A stretch of 64,000 nt of DNA from an uncultured Pseudomonadota bacterium (GCA_903919315.1 CAIXHP010000008.1:1-64000), one strand, 5' to 3'. Shown: positions 1-9,776, counted from the first letter of the stretch. Notes: a model not told the origin generated them from the sequence alone. Program-made: numbers and translations.

Positions 1-75
1 CGCTATTCCAAAGCAACCTACGCCGCCAAGTTCTCCTCCATCGCGGGCATCGTCAATCTCATCGCCGGTTTCTGA
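1..75 (+). CDS. C-terminal end of a truncated CDS (…RYSKATYAAKFSSIAGIVNLIAGF*)
   Basis: Frame 1 is open from base 1 to a TGA at 73-75; partial at the window edge. Confidence 0.4.
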   Translation, partial: RYSKATYAAKFSSIAGIVNLIAGF

Positions 76-135
76 ACCCAGCTCATCCGCCCAAGGCCCA
101 CCCGCGCCCAATTCCCTCCGACTTTCGCAACAGGT

Positions 136-774
136 CTATTGCGCCGCAGCAACGAAGTGTCTGAGCCATTCGTCCTGAAGCTTCCAATTGCCTCTCAGGA
201 TAAAACTGGGGTGAAAAGTCGGCAGAACCGGTGTGCCGGGGAGTAGCCGACAGTCCAGCGTTTGGCCCACATGCGCCAAAAGGCCGTTTTGGCCGGTCAA
301 GGCCCAAAAGGGCGTGCGGCCCAGCGCGACGACGAGGCGCGGCTTCCATGCGGTCAAGGTTGTGCCGAGGTGTTTGATTTCATGGGAGAAATCGCCCCGG
401 CACCATGCGCTGCCAAAGGGGCCGTATTCTTCGGCGATGGGGCAGCCTTGCTGGGCGGCGGCGCGGCGCGAGGTGAAGAAGTGGTCGACCTTGTTGCCCG
501 GTGGCTGGAAGCGAAAGACGTTGGCGACGAGGCTGCGGGAACGGTCGATGCCTGCTTTGACCAGCATGGTGTTCAACAATTGGCCGCTGCGCCCGACAAA
601 GGGCTGGCCGAGGCGGACTTCGTCCGCGCCCGGCGCTTCGCCGACGAGGACGAGGCCGTTCCATGCCGAGCGCTCAAGCGGCCAGCCGTAATCCACCTGC
701 GGCAGGGGGGCGGGGGCGGCGTTGGGGAGGAGAGAGCTTTGCGCGTCGTCGGGGGCTGGGCGGCTGCGGGGCAT
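136..774 (-). CDS. Uracil-DNA glycosylase family protein (type 4/5-like)
   Basis: Motifs GEAPGADE, GRSGQLLN and FHPSFILR are typical of family 4/5 UDGs. Confidence 0.85.
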   Translation of the reverse strand: MPRSRPAPDDAQSSLLPNAAPAPLPQVDYGWPLERSAWNGLVLVGEAPGADEVRLGQPFVGRSGQLLNTMLVKAGIDRSRSLVANVFRFQPPGNKVDHFFTSRRAAAQQGCPIAEEYGPFGSAWCRGDFSHEIKHLGTTLTAWKPRLVVALGRTPFWALTGQNGLLAHVGQTLDCRLLPGTPVLPTFHPSFILRGNWKLQDEWLRHFVAAAQ

Positions 775-1107
775 GGGGTATCTTTCAGGGTATTTGGTGA
801 GGATAAGCGTTTATCCGTATGATAAGAAAGAGGAAAAATTCGTGTCTGGGGCGGAATGATGGGGTGGCGCGGGTCGGTCGGCGGGGCGATGGGTGCGGGT
901 GTGCGGGAGAGGCGGCGGGCTGGGTTCCTTCCTCAAAAGGCGGCATCGCGCGGGCGGCGGCCGTTGCGGGATGGGCGGGCTGCCCGGTCGTTTTTGTCTG
1001 TTACAGATTTGCGCGCCTCATGGCTATCGAAAATGTTGCGTCGCGCCGCGCCGAGTGCTACATCGCCTCCTCCAACTCCGTTCGGCATCCCCGGATGCCC
1101 TCAGGTT

Positions 1108-1182
1108 GGGTGCGTAGCTCAGCGGGAGAGCACTACCTTGACATGGTAGGGGTCACAGGTTCAATCCCTGTCGCACCCACCA
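1108..1182 (+). tRNA. tRNA-Val(GAC)
   Basis: Cloverleaf GGGTGCG…CGCACCC, anticodon arm CTACC-TTGACAT-GGTAG with GAC anticodon, GGTTCAATCCC T-arm, encoded CCA. Confidence 0.95.
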
Positions 1183-1301
1183 GTTTTTGCGCAAAGCGCA
1201 AAAACTGTCGCGCCGAAGCCTCTTTGGCGAAGGCGGACGGATGAAGCCTGATTCTCCCAACTCGTTTGATTCTGGATGAATGCAGACTGCCCGCCGCCCT
1301 G

Positions 1302-1940
1302 CTATCCGTCGACCTGTCGGCCGTTTCGCCATAGATAAAGAAACTGGTTGCGGAATGTCTGAACGACAGGGGCGTTGCGCAGGACGACGACTTGTCGTTT
1401 CTTCCATAAAATAAAGCCGATGCGGTCGGCGTAGATGCAATAGGTGATTTTGCCCAGCATTTCTCGGGGGACGGTTCGATAGCATTTCCGTGGCAGATTT
1501 AGTCCTTCATACCCTTCGGGAATGAGGGATTTCGTATTGACCTGCATTCGGTCACGCCAATCCAGATAGTGGCGTTTTGCCTGTTCTGGCCACAGGTCTT
1601 CGCTTATGGAGGCGGTCAGGATTTCTTCGTGCGGGTGTCGAACGGCCGCGAATATGTCTTGATTCATTTTCTGGATGAAGTCAGTGCCTGAAAACCGATA
1701 AACGGTCGAAATATCTTCGACTTGCCGCACACCACCTGACAGAGGAAACTCGACCCCCTGCGCTTCGAATGCATTCTGAAGCGCCTGCGTGGTTTTTGTG
1801 TGCGGTCGTTTGCGCCCGCCTTCAAAATTCTTCACCGCCGTCAGGGACAGCCCCGCCTTTTTGGCCAGATCGCTTTGCTGCCAATTCAAAAGTCCGCGCG
1901 CGGCCCGCGCCAGCGGAGGGGTGATAACGGTGTCTATCAT
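1302..1940 (-). CDS. XRE-family HTH regulator with a C-terminal TrmB-C/PLD-like sensor domain
   Basis: N-terminal HTH (LLNWQQSDLAKKAGLSLTAVKNFEGGRKRP). C-terminus (YRTVPREMLGKITYCIYADRIGFILWKKRQVVVLRNAPVVQTFRNQFLYLW) resembles TrmB-type effector domains. Confidence 0.7.
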   Translation of the reverse strand: MIDTVITPPLARAARGLLNWQQSDLAKKAGLSLTAVKNFEGGRKRPHTKTTQALQNAFEAQGVEFPLSGGVRQVEDISTVYRFSGTDFIQKMNQDIFAAVRHPHEEILTASISEDLWPEQAKRHYLDWRDRMQVNTKSLIPEGYEGLNLPRKCYRTVPREMLGKITYCIYADRIGFILWKKRQVVVLRNAPVVQTFRNQFLYLWRNGRQVDG

Positions 1941-1950
1941 GGCTTCGAAT

Positions 1951-1968
1951 TTAGCACATTAAAGCTAA
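1951..1968. promoter_or_regulatory. Inverted repeat TTAGC-N8-GCTAA, candidate operator between divergent genes
   Basis: TTAGCACATTAAAGCTAA just upstream of the XRE gene start, in an AT-rich intergenic region. Confidence 0.4.
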
Positions 1969-2052
1969 TAAAGCTCTAATTTTAGGAAAATGGATTTGCT
2001 TTCGTCGTAGGCCACTAATCTGTTGCCTAGATAAAGCGAAAGGGCATTCATT

Positions 2053-2889
2053 GTGAAGCATGCGTTTTGGAAGAGTCTCGTTCTGTTGGGGTTGCTCTTG
2101 TCGGGCCTGGCCGCGATGAAGGAAAGCAGCCAGCGTTCGTCACGCGATGAAACCGTCCTTGAACGGGTGAACAGAACCGGCGTTATCCGCTGCGGTTACG
2201 TTCTTTGGCCGCCCTATTTAACGCTTGATCTGAGCACAGGCCAAAAGTCCGGCATTGCTTTTGATTTTATGGCGGCGTTGGCGGATGAAATGGGTTTGCG
2301 CGTTGAGTGGGTGGAGGAAACAGGCTGGGGAAATTTTCAGGAAGGGCTGAACACGCATCGTTATGACATGATGTGTTCTCCTGTGTGGGTCTCTGGTCTG
2401 AGGGCTCGATCAGCACTGTTGGTCGCCCCCATTTATGAAAACGGCCTGTATGCTTTTGCCCGTGCCGATGACGACCGTTTTCAGGCAGGGTTCGACGCGG
2501 CAAACAAGAGCGACATTAAAATTGCCGTTGTTGAAGGGGATCCATCGCAAGCCGTTCGGCGTGCGCGTTTCCCCGATGCGCAGGAAATCGCATTATCTCC
2601 GAGCGTGGATTCAGGCCAGCTTATGCTCAACGTGACGGGGCGCAAGGCGGATATAATCTTCGATAATCTCTCTGCTGTTGAACGGTTTAATCGGGGGTCG
2701 ACGATGAAACTTCATGCAATTGCCAAACAAACCCCCGTGCGGATGTTTTCCAATGCCTTCGCCGTTAAGCTGGGTGAAACGGAGTTTAAGGAGGCGCTCG
2801 ATTCTTCCATTGCAGCCCTGTTTAAGGGGGGCGTGGCTGTACGAATTATACAGAAGTACCCCTCAGTCCAGTATCCAACATTTCCCTAG
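2053..2889 (+). CDS. Transporter substrate-binding domain protein (SBP_bac_3-like)
   Basis: N-terminal hydrophobic segment, then VNRTGVIRCGYVLWPPYLTLDLSTGQKSGIAFDFMAALADEMGLRVEWVEETGWGNF. Confidence 0.8.
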   Translation: MKHAFWKSLVLLGLLLSGLAAMKESSQRSSRDETVLERVNRTGVIRCGYVLWPPYLTLDLSTGQKSGIAFDFMAALADEMGLRVEWVEETGWGNFQEGLNTHRYDMMCSPVWVSGLRARSALLVAPIYENGLYAFARADDDRFQAGFDAANKSDIKIAVVEGDPSQAVRRARFPDAQEIALSPSVDSGQLMLNVTGRKADIIFDNLSAVERFNRGSTMKLHAIAKQTPVRMFSNAFAVKLGETEFKEALDSSIAALFKGGVAVRIIQKYPSVQYPTFP

Positions 2890-2986
2890 AGACGGTGAAA
2901 GCGAAAGGGCGGCATCATCCTCGTGTTCAGCGGGGGGGGGGCTGTGTGGACGGGGCTTTGGAGAGGAAGAAGTCGTAGGACGAGCC

Positions 2987-3529
2987 TTACTGCTTCGTCG
3001 CTCTTAACAGCCCAAGGTCATAGCCCATGTTTGCCGCACGGGCCTTGACCGTTTGTTCCAAAGCTTCTGTCGGACGGGGTGTTCGGAAGAGCAGCCAGAG
3101 GTAGCGACCGGACGGTTCGCCGATGATCGACCAGTCGTAAGCGTCGCCGTGATCGAGAACCCAATAGTTCCCGTAGAAGGGCCAAAAGAACGACACGCGT
3201 AGTTTGGCGTTTTGGCTGCTGTCCACCACATAGGCTTGGGCTTCGGCGGATTCCACCGGAGCATCAAGCCGTTCGCGGCGACAGGAATTGACGACTTTGA
3301 TTTTGCCGTCCGGGCGGAGGCTGTAATCAGCCGTAACGGCCTCGCAGCCTTGCTGAAAAGGAGCTTCATAGCGGGCAATCTCGTACCAGCGCCCCAGATA
3401 TTTTTGCAGATCAACCGCCTTGGCCGGTTCCGGCACCGCCGGATTCCCGACGGGCCTTTGCGCACACCCCGCGACAGCCATAAGCGCAGCGAGGAATAAT
3501 GGCTTTAGCAACTTTCCGGCCTGTGTCAT
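2987..3529 (-). CDS. blc: Lipocalin family lipoprotein (Blc-like)
   Basis: Lipobox VAGCA, lipocalin motif YLGRWYEIARYE, C-terminal WLLFRTP. Confidence 0.85.
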   Translation of the reverse strand: MTQAGKLLKPLFLAALMAVAGCAQRPVGNPAVPEPAKAVDLQKYLGRWYEIARYEAPFQQGCEAVTADYSLRPDGKIKVVNSCRRERLDAPVESAEAQAYVVDSSQNAKLRVSFFWPFYGNYWVLDHGDAYDWSIIGEPSGRYLWLLFRTPRPTEALEQTVKARAANMGYDLGLLRATKQ

Positions 3530-3993
3530 TCACTGCGACCTTTCTTGGGACAGATGGATTTTTCTGCTTTCTTCAGACAGGGAAGATCATAGCGGGCACA
3601 CGGTCAATCAACCTCATCAATTCAAAGGGCGAAGCGGCGTTTGAACCGGCAATCCGACTGCTGGGTGTGTGGCTGTTACCTACATCGCCGCAAGAGGCTG
3701 GCTTGTTACAGGGCATTATTATGACCGTTGGTATGACAGGGCGTTTATGGCGGGGGTCCAGTGTTGGCGGACGGCGGTTTCGGTGAATTGTTCTTGCTCC
3801 GTTGCTATGGCTCCTCTTGAAAGGGCGGCCGAATCGCTCTCGTCCGTGTGAGTCTTTTGCCACAGGGCGGCGCATATTTCGGGGCGCAACCAGATCCCTA
3901 TCGACATATCTTTGTTGTCGGTCGAAAACGTCTTTGACGTTTCCATTTCTGCCCTCGTTCCGCATTACCTCAACCAAATTCCGGGAGAAGACC

Positions 3994-5514
3994 ATGACGA
4001 TGAAGGCGCGCACCCTGTTGTTGGCCTCGACGGCCCTTGGTTTTATGATGTCGTCGGGCGCGGCTCATGCCGACAACGCCGACAAGGAACAAATTCGAGC
4101 GTTGCAGGCGCAAATTCAGGCGCTCACGCAGCAGTTGGGCACGCTTGCCGATAAAGTTGACGCGCAGGCGAAGGTTCCGGCTCCGGTTAAGGCGGCTTCG
4201 GCGCAGCCGGTCGCTTCCGAAGGCGGGAAGGAAATTCTTCCGGGCGTTAAGGCGACTGTCGGCGGCTATATTGAAGCGGCGGGTATTTATCGTTCCAAGA
4301 ACGAGACCACGGACATCGGTTCCAACTGGAATACCGCCATCCCCTTTGACAATTCCGTCAACGCGCATCAGTCCGAGTTCCGTGGCACGGCGCGGCAGAG
4401 CCGCATTTCCTTGCTGTTGGAAGGCAAGGTCGATGATGCCATGACGATCACAGGCTATGCCGAGAGCGATTTCCTCGGCGCAGCGCCGACGGCCAATTCG
4501 ACGGAAACCAACAGCTATAACCCCCGTCTGCGCATTGCCTATGCGGGCGTTGACCGCAGCGATTGGGGTCTGCATGTCTTGGCCGGGCAGACGTGGAGCA
4601 TGCTGACGATGAACAAGGCCGGTATCCTTGCGCGTCAGGAATATGCGCCCATCGGCATTGATGCTCAGCCGACCCCCGGGTTCACCTGGACGCGCAATCC
4701 GCAGGTGCGCGTTGTGAAGGATTTTGACGACAAAAAGTGGTGGGTCGGTTTGTCGGCGGAAAGCCCGCAGGCCAATCTGGGCGGCATCACCGTTCCCGCT
4801 ACGGTCAATGTGACCAATACGGGCGTTTCGCAGCTCAGCACGGCTTCGTATTCGACCGACTTTGCGCCGGATGTCATCGCCAAGGTCGCTTATGATCCCG
4901 GTTGGGGGCATTTTGAAACGTTTGGTGTCATGCGCGTTTTCCACGACACGGTGCTGGCGACCGGCCATAGCAACGCTCATATCGCGGGCGGCGGCGGATT
5001 CAATGCTTTGCTGCCGGTTATTCCGAAGGTTCTCGACCTTCAGGGCAGCATTATGTACGGCGAAGGACTGGGGCGTTACGGCTCGGTGCAGTTGCCGGAC
5101 TTTGCCATTGCGCCGAACGGCGCGCTCAAGCCGCTTGAGACCCTCACGTGGATGGTGGGGGCCGTCGCGCATCCCGATCCGACGTGGGACCTCTATCTCT
5201 ACGCCGGAGCGGAACGCGTGGGACGTAGCAACCAGTCCAACACGAACTATGGCTATGGCGATTATGGCTTGAACAACTCGACGTGCTACACAACAGGCGC
5301 TCTTTCCGCGACGGCGTGTCCGGCGCAAACGTCTGACGTTTGGCAGATCACGCCGGGCGTGTGGAAGCAAGTGTACAAGGGCAACTATGGCATGATGAAG
5401 GTCGGCGCTCAGTACTCGCTGACGCGTCGCAACGCTTTCAGCGATGCGCAGGGCCTCGCACCGCATGCCTTTGAGAACATCTCGATGGTTTCGTTCCGCT
5501 TCTATCCGTTCTGA
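3994..5514 (+). CDS. Outer-membrane porin with N-terminal coiled coil
   Basis: Signal peptide, coiled coil (IRALQAQIQALTQQLGTLADKV), beta-barrel pattern, C-terminal FRFYPF. Confidence 0.85.
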   Translation: MTMKARTLLLASTALGFMMSSGAAHADNADKEQIRALQAQIQALTQQLGTLADKVDAQAKVPAPVKAASAQPVASEGGKEILPGVKATVGGYIEAAGIYRSKNETTDIGSNWNTAIPFDNSVNAHQSEFRGTARQSRISLLLEGKVDDAMTITGYAESDFLGAAPTANSTETNSYNPRLRIAYAGVDRSDWGLHVLAGQTWSMLTMNKAGILARQEYAPIGIDAQPTPGFTWTRNPQVRVVKDFDDKKWWVGLSAESPQANLGGITVPATVNVTNTGVSQLSTASYSTDFAPDVIAKVAYDPGWGHFETFGVMRVFHDTVLATGHSNAHIAGGGGFNALLPVIPKVLDLQGSIMYGEGLGRYGSVQLPDFAIAPNGALKPLETLTWMVGAVAHPDPTWDLYLYAGAERVGRSNQSNTNYGYGDYGLNNSTCYTTGALSATACPAQTSDVWQITPGVWKQVYKGNYGMMKVGAQYSLTRRNAFSDAQGLAPHAFENISMVSFRFYPF

Positions 5515-5540
5515 CGGGTAGGCGGTAAGGACGAGAAAAC

Positions 5541-5575
5541 TTGAGCCGCCCTTTGGGGCGGCTCAAGTCGTTTTT
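5541..5575 (+). terminator. Rho-independent terminator after the porin gene
   Basis: TTGAGCCGCC-CTTTGG-GGCGGCTCAA followed by GTCGTTTTT. Confidence 0.85.
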
Positions 5576-5586
5576 GGGGCTTTGGT

Positions 5587-5991
5587 TTACAGCCAAGAGA
5601 AGCTTGCGTCGCGTGCCGCTAAGTATATGAAGGAGTTCCAGTCAAACACGTAGATGTAGTTTCTGAAGGCATCCGATGGAATCGAAGGTAGTTTTGTCGG
5701 TGGGGATGGTAGCTCCTCGATCTTGCCAGTGTCGATGCGCGGGGCGCTTGGTTCCTCGTCGCTCAGGGAAGATTCTGGTGGTTCGGAGACCCAGTACAGA
5801 AGGCCCGTTAGGACGACTTCGGCAGGGCGGTGCGCTTCGCGCACGGTATCATCACTTGAGTCAAGATTGCCGACCCAAATATCCAGTTTGAGCCGGGCTT
5901 CATGCTTCGCAAAGTCCAGCGCCACGGCGATCAGCGTGGCATCATGAAATCCATTGGGCAGGGTTTGGTCTATATCGTCCAAGGTTGTCAT
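5587..5991 (-). CDS. Hypothetical protein, 134 aa
   Basis: Complete ORF starting MTTLDDIDQTLPNGFHDATLIAV, aromatic C-terminus; no clear family. Confidence 0.6.
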   Translation of the reverse strand: MTTLDDIDQTLPNGFHDATLIAVALDFAKHEARLKLDIWVGNLDSSDDTVREAHRPAEVVLTGLLYWVSEPPESSLSDEEPSAPRIDTGKIEELPSPPTKLPSIPSDAFRNYIYVFDWNSFIYLAARDASFSWL

Positions 5992-6118
5992 GGGGCTGTT
6001 CTTTCTTGCGGATTAGTACCCTTGATTGAAGCTTCGCCGTAACGGGCGGCGAAGAATCGCGCGCCCGTTTAGAGGACAACCGTCTGAGACGAACCTTGGA
6101 CCGACTTGAATCGAGGGC

Positions 6119-6652
6119 TTAGGCTTTTGCCTTATGGCGTTCGATGCCTTTCAGGATCATGCTTTCGGCTTCGGCGGTGTCGATCCATTTGCTGATCTTC
6201 ACCCATTTGCCTTTTTCGAGGTCTTTGTAGTGCTCGAAGAAATGGCCGATTTGGTCGCAGAGGATTTCCGGCAGATCTTTGTAGGACTTGATCCCGTGGT
6301 AGAAGGGGTTGAGCTTGTCCACCGGCACGGCGAGAATCTTTTCGTCCTGGCCTTTTTCGTCTTCCATCATCAACGCGCCCACGGGGCGGCAGCGGATGAC
6401 GCAGCCGGGCACGACCGGAACTTGGCTGACCACCAGAACGTCGCAGGGGTCGCCGTCTTCGGACAGAGTGCCGGGGATAAAGCCATAGTTGGCGGGGTAA
6501 TACATCGCCGTGTGCATGAAGCGGTCGACGACCAGCGCACCGGACTCCTTGTCGATTTCGTACTTCACCGGCACGCCGCCGACGGGGATTTCGATGACGA
6601 CGTTGATGTCGTGCGGCGGCTTGGCGCCGGTCGAGATTTTGGAGATATCCAT
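6119..6652 (-). CDS. ppa: Inorganic pyrophosphatase
   Basis: MDISKISTGAKPPHDINVVIEIPVGG…YEIDKESGALVVDRFMHTAMYYPANYGFIPGTLSEDGDPCDVLV. Confidence 0.97.
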   Translation of the reverse strand: MDISKISTGAKPPHDINVVIEIPVGGVPVKYEIDKESGALVVDRFMHTAMYYPANYGFIPGTLSEDGDPCDVLVVSQVPVVPGCVIRCRPVGALMMEDEKGQDEKILAVPVDKLNPFYHGIKSYKDLPEILCDQIGHFFEHYKDLEKGKWVKISKWIDTAEAESMILKGIERHKAKA

Positions 6653-6738
6653 GGCAACACCTGTTTGATGAAAATTGAACCCGGCTCGGCTTTTACAGGA
6701 AAAAGACGGGGGAGGCAATCGGGGGAAACGGCCCGCGT

Positions 6739-7548
6739 CTAGCCCGCGCCGCTGTCGTTGAGATAGGCCTGAACCACGGTTTCGGCATCGCCGTCCATGC
6801 GGATGTGGCCTTTCTCGAGCCACAGGACGCGGGTGCAGAGGGCGCGGATCATTTTCATGTCGTGGGTCACCATCACGACGATTCCCGCCGTGGCGACGAG
6901 GTCGCGGAGGCGTTTTACGGCCTTTTTCTGGAACGCGACGTCGCCTGCGCCGAACACTTCGTCGATCAGAAGGATGTCGCCCCGCAGATAGGTCGAAATG
7001 GCGAAGGCCAGACGCACATACATGCCTGACGAATAGGTGCGCACGGGAAGGTCGATGAAATCGCCCAGATCGGCAAAGGCGACGATGTCTTCGGCGCGCG
7101 TGGCGATTTCCTTGGGCGTGCAGCCCATGGCGAGGCCGCGATAGATGATGTTCTCGCGGCCCGTGGCATCCGGCTCGAAGCCGAGGCCGATGTTGAACAG
7201 CGATTGCAGCGTGCCTTGCACCGTGATCGTGCCGCCTGCGATGGGGTAGATGCCGCCGATGGTTTGCAGCGTCGAGCTTTTGCCCGCGCCGTTGCGCCCG
7301 ATGATGCCGACGCGCTCGCCGCGCCGGATTGTCAGGCTGACACCATCCAGCGCCGTGATGTAGTCGCGGCGCTGCGATTCCAAGGGCTTATGGCCGAAAA
7401 GCGAGAAGAGGCCGACTTTGATGCTGCCTTTGACGTACGGCCCGATGGGATAGCGCAGCACGACGTTTTCAAGCTCGATCAGACAGCCTTCGGCGCTGCG
7501 GCGTTCCAGAGGCGGGGAGGGGGTGAAGGGCGCTGGGGCGAGGGTCAT
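6739..7548 (-). CDS. Polysaccharide ABC transporter ATP-binding protein (Wzt/KpsT-like)
   Basis: Walker A GRNGAGKS, signature YSSGMYVRLAFA, Walker B DILLIDEVFGAGD; no C-terminal carbohydrate-binding domain. Confidence 0.92.
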   Translation of the reverse strand: MTLAPAPFTPSPPLERRSAEGCLIELENVVLRYPIGPYVKGSIKVGLFSLFGHKPLESQRRDYITALDGVSLTIRRGERVGIIGRNGAGKSSTLQTIGGIYPIAGGTITVQGTLQSLFNIGLGFEPDATGRENIIYRGLAMGCTPKEIATRAEDIVAFADLGDFIDLPVRTYSSGMYVRLAFAISTYLRGDILLIDEVFGAGDVAFQKKAVKRLRDLVATAGIVVMVTHDMKMIRALCTRVLWLEKGHIRMDGDAETVVQAYLNDSGAG

Positions 7549-7556
7549 GGGGGCGC

Positions 7557-8336
7557 TCAGTAGAAAAAGATGATTTTGCGCTCGTTGCGCCGCAGCATTG
7601 TCAGGGCCAGAACCCACAGGCCTGCCGCCCAGACCAAAGCCAGCCCGTATTGGCGCAGGGAGGGGTCGACACCGTCGAGCAACGGTTGGCGCAGGATGTC
7701 CATCAACGCGGCGATCGGGTTGACCGCCGTCAGGTCGTGCAGCAACGGTTTGTCGAACATCGCGCGCGGCAGGAAGATCGGGGACACATACCAGATGATT
7801 TGGAGAATCAGGCCAATGAACTGCTGAAAGTCGCGGAATTTCACGTTGATGATGGCGCTGATGATCGCCAGCGGCGCGCCAAAGACCAGCAGGGTCGCCA
7901 TAAAGGGCAGGATGTATATCCAGCGCCATGAAAACACTTCCGGCGTTAGCGCCAGCGTATAAAGCGCGAAGCCGCCGAAGGATAGGCCAAACACGATGCA
8001 ACAATACAGCGTGGTGCGCAGCGGATAGATCGCCATCGGCAGGCGCACTTGCCGTACATAGCCTTCGGCGGTCAAAAAGCTGACCGCGCCCAGCGTGATG
8101 CAGCCCGTGACGAAGTCCCATGCGATCAGGCCGGAGAAGATGTAGACCGAATAGACCGAGAAAGGCTGGTTGAACACGATGTTCAGCACCGCCGATATAA
8201 TGATCGTCAAAAGCAGCGGCTGCAGCGCCACCCACAGGATGCCCAGATACGAACGCCGGAAGCGGGCGCGCAGATCGGACAACGCCAGATGCGTCCAGAA
8301 ATGCCTATAGCGGAGGATGTCGTTCAGATAGCTCAT
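7557..8336 (-). CDS. Polysaccharide ABC transporter permease (Wzm/ABC-2 family)
   Basis: DLRARFRRSYLGILWVALQPLLLTIIISAVLNIVF and multiple TM segments. Confidence 0.92.
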   Translation of the reverse strand: MSYLNDILRYRHFWTHLALSDLRARFRRSYLGILWVALQPLLLTIIISAVLNIVFNQPFSVYSVYIFSGLIAWDFVTGCITLGAVSFLTAEGYVRQVRLPMAIYPLRTTLYCCIVFGLSFGGFALYTLALTPEVFSWRWIYILPFMATLLVFGAPLAIISAIINVKFRDFQQFIGLILQIIWYVSPIFLPRAMFDKPLLHDLTAVNPIAALMDILRQPLLDGVDPSLRQYGLALVWAAGLWVLALTMLRRNERKIIFFY

Positions 8337-8345
8337 GGCGCTGGG

Positions 8346-9776
8346 TCAGGCTTTGGAGAGGCGGTCGACACGGCGGTAGATGTCGTCGAACCGGACGATG
8401 TCGTCTTCGTCCAGATAGTCGCCCGACTGAACCTCGATCATAAAAAGCGGCATTTTGCCGGGGTTTTCCAGCCGGTGCGGTGTGCCCAGCGGGATGTAGG
8501 CGGTTTCGTTGGGGCCGAGGATGCTGGTTTCGTTTCCGCGCGTGACTTTGGCGGTGCCGCTGACCACCACCCAATGTTCGGCGCGGTGGTGGTGCATTTG
8601 CAGGCTGAGCTTGCCTTCAGGCTTGACCATGATGAGCTTGACCAAAAACCGGTCGCCGCCGTCCAGCTTTTCGTAATAGCCCCATGGCCGCCAGATGCGT
8701 TCGTGGCTGTGTTCCTCGCTGCGGTTTTCGCGGCGCAGGTGGCTGACGATGTCGCGGACTTCCTCGGCGCGGCTCATGTCGGCGACCAGCAGCGCGTCGG
8801 CGGTTTCCACCACCACGACGTTGTCGAGGCCTAGCACGGCGGTCAGGCGGTGTTCACTGCGGATGTAGGAGTTGCTGACATCGCGCAGCACCACGTCGCC
8901 GCAGGCGACGTTGTTGGCGGAATCCTTGGTGCCAAGCTGCCACAGAGCGGGCCAGCCGCCGATGTCGCTCCAGCCGAAATCGACCGGAACCACACCGGCC
9001 TTGTCGGTTTTTTCCATGAGGGCGTAGTCGACCGACAGGTTGGGCGATTGCGCGAAGCTTTCTTCATCGAGGCGCAAAAAGTCGTCGTCGCGGCGGCCCA
9101 GATTCAGGGCTTTGCGGCAGGCCGAGGCCATTTTGGGCTGCAGGCGCTCCAACTCGGCCAGATACAGATCGGCGCGGAAGATGAAGATGCCGGAATTCCA
9201 GAGGTAGTTACCGTTTGCAAGGTAAGATTCCGCCGTGGCGGCATCGGGCTTTTCCTTGAAGCTGGCGACGGCGTGGGCGGAGGTTGATTCGATTTTCGCG
9301 CCCAGTTCGATGTAGCCAAAGCCGGTGTGGGCCGCCGTGGGGCGGATGCCCAAGGTCATGAGGCGTCCCTTGGCGGCCTGTTCGGCGGCGCGGCGAATTG
9401 CGTCCTGAAAGGCGGCGGCATCCGCGATGAAGTGGTCGGCGGGCATGGCGACCAGAACGGTGTTGGCGGGGTCTTTGGTCCAGAGGGCGGGGATGGCCAG
9501 TGCCGGAGCCGTGCTGCGCCCCATCGGTTCGAGGACGATCAGGGACGGATCGATGGACGCTTCGCGCAACTGCTCGGCGATGATGAAGCGTTGATCCGCG
9601 TTGCAGATGATGACGGGGGCAAGGATGTCGCCGTCCGTCGGCAGGCGCTGGGCCGTCTGTTGCAACAGCGTTCCCTTGCCGCACAGCTCTTGCAGTTGTT
9701 TGGGATGTCCGGCGCGGGACATGGGCCACAATCTTGTGCCTGCTCCGCCCGACAGAATGACCGGCAATATCCGCAT
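8346..9776 (-). CDS. manC: Mannose-1-phosphate guanylyltransferase / mannose-6-phosphate isomerase
   Basis: VILSGGAGTRLWPMSRAGHPKQL and C-terminal cupin RPWGYYEKLDGGDRFLVKLIMVKPEGKLSLQMHHHRAEHWVVVSGTAKV. Confidence 0.96.
   Translation of the reverse strand: MRILPVILSGGAGTRLWPMSRAGHPKQLQELCGKGTLLQQTAQRLPTDGDILAPVIICNADQRFIIAEQLREASIDPSLIVLEPMGRSTAPALAIPALWTKDPANTVLVAMPADHFIADAAAFQDAIRRAAEQAAKGRLMTLGIRPTAAHTGFGYIELGAKIESTSAHAVASFKEKPDAATAESYLANGNYLWNSGIFIFRADLYLAELERLQPKMASACRKALNLGRRDDDFLRLDEESFAQSPNLSVDYALMEKTDKAGVVPVDFGWSDIGGWPALWQLGTKDSANNVACGDVVLRDVSNSYIRSEHRLTAVLGLDNVVVVETADALLVADMSRAEEVRDIVSHLRRENRSEEHSHERIWRPWGYYEKLDGGDRFLVKLIMVKPEGKLSLQMHHHRAEHWVVVSGTAKVTRGNETSILGPNETAYIPLGTPHRLENPGKMPLFMIEVQSGDYLDEDDIVRFDDIYRRVDRLSKA

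Noticed and set aside
2932-2941. G10 homopolymer as a phase-variation switch
   Set aside because: It lies between the 3' ends of two convergent genes, not in a promoter or coding frame that it could switch.
3970-5466. 498-aa minus-strand ORF opposite the porin
   Set aside because: Arg/His-rich antisense reading of a high-GC gene; the porin on the plus strand has a signal peptide and barrel features.
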